From assembly GCA_934661715.1 (NCBI GenBank), contig CAKUJL010000100.1:1-6034 (forward strand): a stretch of DNA of 6,034 bases, in the 5' to 3' direction. The notes below the pieces were generated by a model. The model searched no databases. It was not told the DNA's origin and worked only from the letters and a program-made list of their open reading frames with translations. Below, one piece after another: positions 1-5,450 of this stretch (positions within the stretch are counted from its first letter, which is position 1; the number at the start of each line of letters is the position of its first letter). Origin of the DNA: an uncultured Oscillospiraceae bacterium. GTDB taxonomy: Bacteria; Bacillota; Clostridia; Oscillospirales; Oscillospiraceae. A program made the translations under genes and the position numbers.

Positions 1-308
1 TGGTCTGCTTCATGCAGCAGCAGGTGCAGCCCGTGTTCCGCAACGCCGCGTTCTTTCAGGTGCTGGTCGGCTTTGTCGCGGGCAGCTTCATCTGGTTCGT
101 CTGGCGGCAGGTGCCGGCGCTGGACGTCGATAAAATTTCCATCGGCGTCATTATGCTGCTCATTCCGGGCGCGGCGCTGACGAATGCGGTGCGCGACATG
201 CTTGTCGGGCACACGGTCTCGGGGCTTCTGCGCATGGTGGAGTCTTTGCTTCTTGCGTTGATGCTTGCCATCGGCTTTGGCAGCGCAATCTATCTTTTCG
301 GGGTGTGA
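1..308 (+). CDS. Threonine/serine exporter, ThrE N-terminal-type half (YjjP-like), 5' partial
   Basis: The reading frame is open to the left edge (first whole codon at position 3), so only the last 102 or so residues of the protein are visible. The Met at position 12 is internal, not the start. The visible part is very hydrophobic, with about three membrane segments. It carries the pattern IPGAALTNAVRDMLVGHTVSG followed by R-x-x-E-x-L, which I recognise as the end of the ThrE/DUF1212 domain. This family exports threonine and serine across the cytoplasmic membrane. In many Firmicutes and enterobacteria the exporter is split into a YjjP-like and a YjjB-like protein, and the next gene, 3 nt downstream, is the YjjB-like half, so the two are surely co-transcribed and probably form one complex. 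The substrate is inferred from the family; nothing here tests it. Confidence 0.88.
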   Translation, partial: VCFMQQQVQPVFRNAAFFQVLVGFVAGSFIWFVWRQVPALDVDKISIGVIMLLIPGAALTNAVRDMLVGHTVSGLLRMVESLLLALMLAIGFGSAIYLFGV

Positions 309-311
309 GCG

Positions 312-743
312 ATGATTTTTGATTTGTGCACCGCGCTTTTTTCCACGGTCGGCTACTGCTTTTTGATGAACGTCCCAGCGAAGAAAATCGTTCCGGCCTC
401 CGTCGGCGGAATGCTCAGCTGGGGGCTGTATCTGCTGTTAAAAGACCGAGTGGAGAGCGTCTTTTATCTTCTCGTCCTCGTCGGCACGTTTGCCGCCAGC
501 TACAGTGAAATTGCCGCGAAGATCGCAAAAACGCCCGCGACGGTGTTTCTTCTCCCGGCGCTCATCCCGCTCGTACCGGGCGGGTCGGCGTACTACGCGA
601 TGCTTGCGCTCGTGCAGAACCAGTTTTCCATCATGCGCCAGTACGCGCTCGTCACCGCCCAGTGGGCGATGGGGTTATCGGCAGGCATCTGCGTCGTGGC
701 CGTGATTCGCCAGATCTGCCACCACGCGGCAAAGCCCAGATAG
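312..743 (+). CDS. Threonine/serine exporter, ThrE C-terminal-type half (YjjB-like, DUF3815)
   Basis: This is a 143-residue integral membrane protein with about five hydrophobic segments (roughly residues 5-21, 26-45, 49-67, 77-100 and 112-135). The stretch TPATVFLLPALIPLVPGG followed by Y-Y-x-M is the hallmark of the YjjB/ThrE_2 family. In two-gene ThrE systems this small subunit pairs with the YjjP-like protein encoded immediately upstream. The ATG lies 3 nt after the upstream stop, which suggests translational coupling; a GGGGTG just before that stop may serve as the ribosome binding site. The length is normal for the family and there is no sign of damage. The C-terminus is short and basic (HHAAKPR) and is probably cytoplasmic. 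The predicted role is efflux of threonine and serine; confidence in the family is high and in the exact substrate moderate. Confidence 0.9.
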   Translation: MIFDLCTALFSTVGYCFLMNVPAKKIVPASVGGMLSWGLYLLLKDRVESVFYLLVLVGTFAASYSEIAAKIAKTPATVFLLPALIPLVPGGSAYYAMLALVQNQFSIMRQYALVTAQWAMGLSAGICVVAVIRQICHHAAKPR

Positions 744-751
744 TTCCGCAC

Positions 752-776
752 GCGCCGCCATACTGGCGCATTTTTC
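752..776 (+). terminator. Weak intrinsic terminator after the ThrE-type pair
   Basis: GCGCC (752-756) pairs with GGCGC (765-769) around an 8-nt loop. An A and five Ts follow (770-775), then CTTTC. The stem is only 5 bp but pure GC, and it lies 9 nt after the exporter stop codon, the right place for transcript end. It is weak compared with the other terminators in the window. Confidence 0.5.
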
Positions 777-784
777 TTTCCCCC

Positions 785-813
785 ACTATACCACACAATA
801 AATCCTTCGTAAA
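785..813 (-). promoter_or_regulatory. Possible minus-strand promoter pointing into the exporter genes
   Basis: Read on the minus strand, TTTACG (813-808), a 17-nt spacer and TATAGT (790-785) with a TGG immediately before it form a plausible sigma-A promoter with an extended -10. No convincing minus-strand gene follows; transcription from it would run antisense to the two exporter genes. This is a pattern match only. Confidence 0.3.
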
Positions 814-911
814 GACGCGGCGCGGAAAAAGCGGTTTGCATCCGGCGGGCTTTGTGTTGCCTTCATTCTGTTTGTCTGGGGAAAAGCTTGGGCAGAGAAG
901 GAGTACAAGCT

Positions 912-1544
912 ATGGAACACAAGCCCAATCATTTTTCCGGGCAGCTCGGCTTTGTGCTGGCCGCGGCGGGAAGCGCGGTGGGCGTCGGCAATCTCCGGCG
1001 CTTTCCGTATCTGGCGGCAAAGGACGGCGGCGGCCTGTTCTGATCGTCTATCTGGCGCTGGTGCTGACGTTCGGCTTTACGCTGCTGTCTTCCGATATCG
1101 CCATCGGCCGCAAAACGCAGAAAAGCGCCATCGGGGCCTACGCCGAGATGCGCCCGAAGTGGAAATTCCTCGGGATACTGACTTTCCTCGTGCCAGTTCT
1201 GATCATGACCTAGGGTGTATCTGAAAACTCCCAATGTGACCGGCAGCGAGGAGTTTTTGCGCTGAGCAAGACATTTTTCCGCAGGAATACTGACGTATTT
1301 CAAGGAAAAATGGCGCGGCGCAGCGTGAAAAGACCCGCTGTCCGGGTGCGTTGGGAGTTGGAAGAATACACCCTATTACGCGGTCATCGGCGGCTGGATC
1401 GTGAAGCCCGACTACGTCATCGGCGAAATGGAACGAAACGGCGAGCATTTCCGCCGCCGCGGCGTGTACACGGTCATGATCCGCTACATTGCGCCCGTCA
1501 TGATGTTCGTCCTGTTTTTGCAGTCGACAGGTATCCTGTCATAA
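912..1544 (+). pseudogene. Sodium:neurotransmitter symporter (SNF) family transporter, multiply disrupted
   Basis: An AGAAGGAG ribosome binding site (897-904) stands 7-8 nt before the ATG at 912. The first 43 residues give LGFVLAAAGSAVGVGN and then RRFPYLAAKDGGGLF, the start of an SNF-family sodium-coupled amino-acid transporter. The reading frame then ends at TGA 1041. The homology continues without a gap in the next frame from 1040 (LIVYLALVLTFGFTLLSSD, then IAIGRKTQ) to Thr at 1208-1210, so one base, probably a C of TTCCTG, has been lost. A 161-bp element interrupts the frame at 1213-1373. After it the homology resumes at 1374 (YYAVIGGWIVK), but the next residues (PDYVIGEMERNG to the stop at 1542-1544) match the C-terminal end of the family. 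About 155 residues remain of a protein usually 440-500 long, so most of segments 5 to 10 is gone. The conserved Trp of the NxWRFPY motif is Arg. The gene cannot make a transporter. Confidence 0.9.
1213..1373. mobile_element. MITE-like palindromic insertion, 161 bp, with TA target duplication
   Basis: The ends are inverted repeats: GGGTGTAT at 1213-1220 and its complement ATACACCC at 1366-1373. An inner conserved block CTCCCAA (1228-1234) matches TTGGGAG (1351-1357), and further in CCGG and CAGCG are repeated in inverted order. The middle forms a hairpin: CATTTTTCC (1272-1280) pairs with GGAAAAATG (1304-1312), and AATAC (1286-1290) with GTATT (1295-1299). The hairpin centre and the element centre coincide near 1293, so the unit is a near-palindrome from end to end. 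A TA lies on each side (1211-1212 and 1374-1375). Removing the element plus one TA restores ATGACCTATTACGCG, coding MTYYA as the SNF family demands. There is no transposase. The TA duplication fits mobilisation by IS630/Tc1-mariner or IS427-type IS5 transposases, which I cannot tell apart. Confidence 0.85.
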
Positions 1545-1548
1545 GACC

Positions 1549-1580
1549 AACCGGCAGACATTCGCGTCTGCCGGTTTTTT
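1549..1580 (+). terminator. Strong intrinsic terminator of the broken SNF gene
   Basis: An 11-bp perfect stem (AACCGGCAGAC at 1549-1559 with GTCTGCCGGTT at 1566-1576), a 6-nt loop and a T run (to 1580) follow the SNF stop codon by 4 nt. It is intact although its gene is dead, and it separates the pseudogene from the promoter of the next operon. Confidence 0.92.
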
Positions 1581-1601
1581 GCGTGAATTGGGAAGTTTTT
1601 C

Positions 1602-1630
1602 TTTTGCGTGGGCGCATTTCATGGTATACT
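1602..1630 (+). promoter_or_regulatory. Promoter of the VWA-MoxR operon, extended -10
   Basis: TGG plus TATACT (1622-1630) is a good extended -10 element. Upstream, TTTTGC at 1602-1607 gives a 17-nt spacer; TTGCGT at 1604-1609 gives 15 nt. Both -35 matches are modest, as is common with an extended -10. Transcription would start near 1637, about 24 nt before the GTG start codon. Confidence 0.65.
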
Positions 1631-1660
1631 GAGAAAAACACGAAGAAGGAGGCGGCGGGC

Positions 1661-2935
1661 GTGGCGGATGGAGCAAAGCTGTATCAGCTTCTGCGCGGCA
1701 GACTCTATGAAAAGCTCCCGGTGCTTGCCCTGCCGCTCGGGCTTCTCGACTGGAGGCAAGCCGCGCTGACCGGCACGGACGGGGCCTTTTTCTACGCGCC
1801 CGTCTCCTTTCTTGAGCAGGCTGCAAAAGACCCCGAAAGCGCCGAACGGACGCTTCTTCAGAGCGTTCTGCACGCGATGCTGGGCCACCTCTGGGAGCGC
1901 GGAAAGCGGGAGCCGGAGGCCTGGGGGCTCGCGTGCGACATGGCGGCAGAATTTCTGGCCGCGCGGCTTTTGGGCAACACGCTATGCGGCGACGCGGCCA
2001 AGACCTACTACGCGCTGCAAAAAGGCACGGCCTTCTCCGCACCCGCCGTTTACAGGCAGCTCACTGCGGATTTCCCCGTTGACCGGCAAGCGCTCACCGC
2101 GCTTTTTTCGCGCGACAGCCACAGCCTCTGGACCGCCGCGGAAGACCGGGCCCGCCTCCCCTCCTCCACCGGAGACGGCGCAGGCGGACAGGCGCTTTGG
2201 AAGCGGCAGAAGGAAAAGCTCGCGCCCTTCCTGCAAGACGAAAAGCCCAAAATCGGCTCCGGCACCGCGGGAACAAAGCTCACGCTTCCCGAGCTTCCCG
2301 AGAACCACGCGAAATTTGCAAAGCTCCTGAGCGCCTTTTCCGTCGTGCGCGAGAACCGGCACGTGAACGACGCGGACTTTGCCTACTCGTGGTACGCCTA
2401 CGGCATGGAGCACTACGACGGCGTGGCGCTCATCGAGCCGCTGGAATACTCCGAGGAGCGGAAGCTTCGTGAGCTTGCGATCGTCATCGACACCTCGGCC
2501 TCGTGCTCACGCGGCATGACGAGCTGGTTTTTACGCGCGGTCTACGACATTCTTTTGCGCGAACGGCTGTTTTTCGACCGCTTCCGGCTGCGCATTCTGC
2601 AATGCGACTGTACGGTGCAGCAGGACACGCTGGTCACGACGCTGGACGAATTTCAGTGGTATTTCGATCACCTCGAGCTCTATGGCGGCGGCGGAACGGA
2701 TTTTCGCCCGGCCTTCCGGCGCATCGACGAGCACGTTGCGTCCGGCGATCTGCCGCGGCTCGGCGGCGTTCTCTACTTCACCGACGGCTACGGCGTCTTC
2801 CCCGAAAAAGCGCCTGCCTACCCCGCCGCGTTCGTGATGCTCCAATACCGCTACGATGATATCAACATTCCGCCGTGGGCGATCAAGCTCATTTTGGACG
2901 CGGACATGCCCGGGAGGGACGAAGGATGGATATAA
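1661..2935 (+). CDS. VWA-like domain protein with metallopeptidase-like N-terminus (DUF2201 family)
   Basis: The 424-residue soluble protein starts at GTG 1661, chosen because AAGAAGGAGG (1643-1652) sits 8 nt before it and because the frame further upstream runs through the MITE and out-of-frame SNF remains. The N-terminal half (about residues 1-130) resembles the putative metallopeptidase domain paired with VWA in the DUF2201 family. It has the LACDMAAEFLA block (about 90-100), but the site expected to read HExxH is Q67-S-V-L-H71, followed by H76. A low-complexity linker (about 150-205) follows. The C-terminal VWA-like domain (about 268-424) has a complete MIDAS metal site: D277-x-S279-x-S281, T346 in GGGGTDF, and D375 in YFTDGYG. 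The next gene, a MoxR AAA+ ATPase, overlaps its end by 10 nt. MoxR and VWA proteins are known to act together as chaperone-like remodelling machines; the target here is unknown. Confidence 0.9.
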   Translation: MADGAKLYQLLRGRLYEKLPVLALPLGLLDWRQAALTGTDGAFFYAPVSFLEQAAKDPESAERTLLQSVLHAMLGHLWERGKREPEAWGLACDMAAEFLAARLLGNTLCGDAAKTYYALQKGTAFSAPAVYRQLTADFPVDRQALTALFSRDSHSLWTAAEDRARLPSSTGDGAGGQALWKRQKEKLAPFLQDEKPKIGSGTAGTKLTLPELPENHAKFAKLLSAFSVVRENRHVNDADFAYSWYAYGMEHYDGVALIEPLEYSEERKLRELAIVIDTSASCSRGMTSWFLRAVYDILLRERLFFDRFRLRILQCDCTVQQDTLVTTLDEFQWYFDHLELYGGGGTDFRPAFRRIDEHVASGDLPRLGGVLYFTDGYGVFPEKAPAYPAAFVMLQYRYDDINIPPWAIKLILDADMPGRDEGWI

Positions 2936-4359
2936 AACAGGCCAAGCAGGAGCTTCGCTGCGCGATGCTCTCGTATACCGAACGAAACGAGGATGGGACG
3001 CTTGCCATTCCCACCGTGCGGCAAAGGCCGCTTTTACTTATGGGCCCGCCGGGCGTCGGCAAGACGGCGATTTTATACCAGCTGGCGCAGGAGCTGCACA
3101 CCAATCTCGTCTGCTACACCATGACGCACCACACGCGCCAGAGCGCCCTCGGTCTTCCGCTCATCCGCGAAAAAAGCTTCGGCGGCAGGACGTATTCCGC
3201 GACCGAGTACACGATGAGCGAAATTCTCGCCAGCGTCTATGACCGCATGGAAAAAACGGGCATCCAGACCGGCATTTTGTTTCTGGACGAGATCAACTGC
3301 GTCTCCGAAACGCTCATGCCCGCGATGCTCCAGCTGCTGCAATCCAAGCAGTTCGGCACGCACCGTCTTCCCGAGGGCTGGCTCATCGCCGCGGCGGGAA
3401 ATCCCCCGGCTTACAACGAGTCGGCGCGAACGTTTGACACCGTCACGATGGACCGCGTCCGGCTTCTTGAGATCACGGAAAGCTACCCCGTCTGGCGCGA
3501 TTACGCGCACGAGAAGGGCCTGCATCCGGCGGTTCTGTCCTATCTCGAGCTGAACCCCGAGCATTTTTACATCGTCGAGCCGCACGCCAGAGGCCGCAGT
3601 TTCGTCACCGCCCGCGGCTGGGAGGACTTATCAGAAGCGCTCTACAGCTATGAGCGCCACGGCTTTGCGATAACCGCCGCGCTCTTCGGCGAATTTTTGC
3701 AGCACGCGGAAATTTCGGCGTCCTTCGCCGCGTTCTTCCGGCTGTATACGAGCCTGCAAAAAAGGCTCGATCTGCCGAAAATTCTCGCCGGAAACGACGC
3801 CTCCGCTGCGCCCGAGCTGCGGAAGCTTACCTTCGATGCCCGGCTGGCCGCGGCGGAATTTCTGCTCCACGCCGTCTCGCGCGAACTGGACGCCTATCGG
3901 CAGACCGCGGCGCTTTCCGGCAGCTTTTCCAGCTTCTGCGCGTCGATTCAAAACGAAAACGGCCCGCTTTCCGCGGCGAAGGAGAACCTTTCCAGACGGC
4001 AGCGCGCGATGCAGCTTCGAAAGGAGCTCGGCGTCCTGCCCGCGGCGGAGGAGGCTGCCGAGCGCCGGTTCGCGGCAAAGGCCCACGCGCTGTTAGACGG
4101 CGCAGACGATACCTCCGCGCTGGCGCGAGAGGCGCAGTCCATTGCCGCGCAAGAGAACGCCCTTCGCGATCAGGCCGCCGCAAAGCTGGACCGCGCGATG
4201 GCCTTCGTCTACGAGACCTTCGGCGCAGGACACGAGCTTCTCATCTTCCTCACACAGCTCAAAAACCTCCCCGGCGCAAACAGCTTCCTCAAGGAAAGCG
4301 AACGCTACGGCGTTCTCTGCAAACAGACGCTCCCCGAAGAACTCGCAAAAGCCCTATAA
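2926..4359 (+). CDS. MoxR-type AAA+ ATPase with helical C-terminal extension
   Basis: The 477-residue cytoplasmic ATPase is paired with the upstream VWA protein. The start at ATG 2926 overlaps the VWA stop by 10 nt (coupled translation) and has GGAGG at 2913-2917, 8 nt upstream; an earlier in-frame start at 2875 has no such site. The AAA+ core covers about residues 30-245: Walker A GPPGVGKT (40-47), Walker B ILFLDEIN (117-124) with D121 and E122, sensor 1 N159 in AAAGNPPAYNESAR, a likely arginine finger R177 in TMDRVR, and a sensor-2-like R230 in FVTARGWEDLS. All catalytic residues are present. The remaining 230 or so residues are helical and rich in Ala, Glu, Arg and Gln (about 335-435, probable coiled coil). 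They end in an FGAGHELLIFLTQL-type block that I associate with clostridial ATPases beside DUF2201-type VWA proteins. Usual MoxR proteins are 300-380 residues, so the extension likely binds the VWA partner or substrate. Confidence 0.92.
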   Translation: MDIKQAKQELRCAMLSYTERNEDGTLAIPTVRQRPLLLMGPPGVGKTAILYQLAQELHTNLVCYTMTHHTRQSALGLPLIREKSFGGRTYSATEYTMSEILASVYDRMEKTGIQTGILFLDEINCVSETLMPAMLQLLQSKQFGTHRLPEGWLIAAAGNPPAYNESARTFDTVTMDRVRLLEITESYPVWRDYAHEKGLHPAVLSYLELNPEHFYIVEPHARGRSFVTARGWEDLSEALYSYERHGFAITAALFGEFLQHAEISASFAAFFRLYTSLQKRLDLPKILAGNDASAAPELRKLTFDARLAAAEFLLHAVSRELDAYRQTAALSGSFSSFCASIQNENGPLSAAKENLSRRQRAMQLRKELGVLPAAEEAAERRFAAKAHALLDGADDTSALAREAQSIAAQENALRDQAAAKLDRAMAFVYETFGAGHELLIFLTQLKNLPGANSFLKESERYGVLCKQTLPEELAKAL

Positions 4360-4394
4360 AAAGCACCCGCGGATGAAAAAACATCCGCGGGTTT
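4358..4394. terminator. Bidirectional terminator between convergent MoxR and MerR genes
   Basis: ACCCGCGGATG (4365-4375) and CATCCGCGGGT (4382-4392) form a perfect 11-bp stem around a six-A loop. On the minus strand the stem is followed by GCTTTTTAT, a good T run for the MerR gene. On the plus strand only three Ts and a CC follow, with more Ts further on. It lies 5 nt after the ATPase stop and 7 nt past the MerR stop, so it serves both. Confidence 0.9.
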
Positions 4395-4399
4395 CCTAT

Positions 4400-5215
4400 T
4401 TATTTCTTTTTTACCGGGAAGCAGACCTCGGTGACGAACTCGTCGGGGTTCTGCGTCTCGTGGGGGCTGACGTGGTAAATGTCGAACATCGGCCCGTCGT
4501 AGTCATAGCCGTTGTCTTCGATCCACGCGCTGACGGCGGCGACGACGTCGTTGATTCTCTCGTATCCGCCCTTAAAGGTGCAGCCCGCGTAGGTCACAGC
4601 GGGAAGCGTCCGGAATTTCACGTGCTCGGTGTCGGGATACGTTCCCTTCACGCTCTTCGAGGCCATGATCTCCACGTCCGTCTCCTTGTACTCGTTGTCG
4701 AGGAACGTGACCGTGCAGCAGCACGGGTCGTCCGGAATGAGCGGCATGTGGTCCGTCTCGCGGCACAAAACGCCCCAGATCATGCCCTCGTCCTCATAAC
4801 GCGGGATTTTCATCTGCACCGTGGCGCAGTAGCGTTCGGGCAGGGTCTTCAAGGTAACATTGTAGGTCATAATTTCGTCCTTTCTCAGCCGTATCCTCGC
4901 TGTCTCGAGAAGGCGCAGCTTCTGCGCGGTGTCGGCCGCGAGCGCTTCGAGCGTTTTCTGCTGCGCGGAAAGACACGCGTCGAGCGTCTGCCGGTCGTCA
5001 TAAATTTCGAGCAGATGCCCGATCTCGGCCAGCCGGAAGCCCATGTTCTTGAGCGCGGTAATGCGCCCGACCGTGGGCAGCTGCCGCTCGTCATAATAGC
5101 GGTAGTCGGTAAACCGGTCGACATACGCAGGCCGTAAGAGGCCAATTTCATCATAATGGCGCAGCATACGGACGCTGATTCTTGACAGCTTGGAAAAATC
5201 TCCGATCTTCAGCAA
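4400..5215 (-). CDS. MerR-family transcriptional regulator with GyrI-like effector-binding domain
   Basis: The protein is 271 residues from the preferred TTG start at 5215-5213. That start is chosen because GGAGGG (5228-5223) lies 7 nt upstream and because MLKIGDFSKLSRISVRMLRH is the classic family N-terminus. The ATG at 5230, which would add five residues, has no good site. Residues 1-70 form the MerR winged helix (IGDFSKLS, then RHYDEIGLL, with DYRYYDERQL as wing), about 75-113 the dimerising coiled coil, and about 116-271 a GyrI/AraC-type small-molecule-binding domain (start MTYNVTLKTLPERY, end FDIYHVSP and EFVTEVCFPV). Such proteins twist DNA at promoters with long spacers when a ligand, often a drug or other hydrophobic compound, binds. 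The promoter in front of this gene has that structure, so autoregulation is likely. The ligand is unknown. No divergent target gene is present. Confidence 0.93.
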   Translation of the reverse strand: MLKIGDFSKLSRISVRMLRHYDEIGLLRPAYVDRFTDYRYYDERQLPTVGRITALKNMGFRLAEIGHLLEIYDDRQTLDACLSAQQKTLEALAADTAQKLRLLETARIRLRKDEIMTYNVTLKTLPERYCATVQMKIPRYEDEGMIWGVLCRETDHMPLIPDDPCCCTVTFLDNEYKETDVEIMASKSVKGTYPDTEHVKFRTLPAVTYAGCTFKGGYERINDVVAAVSAWIEDNGYDYDGPMFDIYHVSPHETQNPDEFVTEVCFPVKKK

Positions 5216-5260
5216 GGCGGTACCCTCCATGCGTTGTTTTTATCTCTTGAGCTCGGGGAT

Positions 5261-5291
5261 ATTGTAGAGCCTCACACAGTGTCAGTGTCAA
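5261..5291 (-). promoter_or_regulatory. MerR-type promoter and operator of the regulator gene
   Basis: On the minus strand TTGACA (5291-5286, a consensus -35) and TACAAT (5266-5261) are separated by 19 nt instead of 17. Long spacers of 19-20 nt mark promoters activated by MerR proteins. An imperfect dyad is centred on one T in the spacer: GACACTGACAC and GTGTGAGGCTC, 8 of 11 pairs matching, the inner four perfect. It runs from the -35 box to the edge of the -10. The transcript would start near 5254. Confidence 0.82.
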
Positions 5292-5304
5292 GAGGGATTT
5301 TTAA

Positions 5305-5448
5305 TTTTTTTCTGGTGGAGGCCACCGGCTGGCCCTTTTTCTCGACCCCAGCCCTGCATCCCAATATCCGTAAGGCAGCAAAGCTGCCAACGGCTATCGG
5401 ATGCAGGGCTGGGGTCGAAAACCCACTGGCAGGCTTCTGCCAGAAAAA
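5305..5448. repeat. Composite palindromic element of three hairpins, about 144 bp
   Basis: A perfect 20-nt inverted repeat (5342-5361 with 5399-5418, beginning TCGACCCCAGCC) continues inward through AATA/TAT, CCGT/ACGG and GGCAGC/GCTGCC to an AAA loop at 5380-5382, making a 77-nt near-continuous hairpin. Each flank carries a further small hairpin: CTGGTGG-agg-CCACCGG (5312-5328) on the left and CTGGCAG-gctt-CTGCCAG (5426-5443) on the right. T or A runs lie outside each of these and between each and the main stem. The two halves, read on opposite strands, match from the outer T run inward, so the unit is symmetric. It encodes nothing; overlapping open frames are artefacts of the palindrome. 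Confidence 0.85.
5421..5443 (-). terminator. Probable terminator of the GH25 gene, part of the palindrome
   Basis: On the minus strand CTGGCAG-aagc-CTGCCAG (5443-5426) is followed by TGGGTTTT and begins 8 nt after the lysozyme stop codon. The stem is good, but three Gs delay the T run, so it may be leaky; the long hairpin behind it would give a second barrier. Confidence 0.55.
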
Positions 5449-5450
5449 GC

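Noticed and set aside
662..1213. A 183-residue plus-strand open frame starting inside the YjjB-like gene.
   Set aside because: Only its last part (from 1040) is real coding remains, and these belong to the SNF pseudogene after a frameshift; the earlier part is out of frame with both genes and has no ribosome binding site.
929..1303. A 124-residue minus-strand open frame opposite the SNF pseudogene and the MITE.
   Set aside because: It is a shadow of GC-rich coding sequence on the other strand, with no recognisable family and no ribosome binding site.
1841..1890. A functional zinc peptidase motif in the VWA protein.
   Set aside because: The expected HExxH reads QSVLH, with neither the first His nor the Glu, so catalysis by the usual mechanism is not supported.
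4142..5137. A 331-residue plus-strand open frame crossing the terminator at 4365-4392.
   Set aside because: It runs out of frame through the end of the ATPase and antisense through the MerR gene; the protein resembles nothing, and a strong terminator lies inside it.
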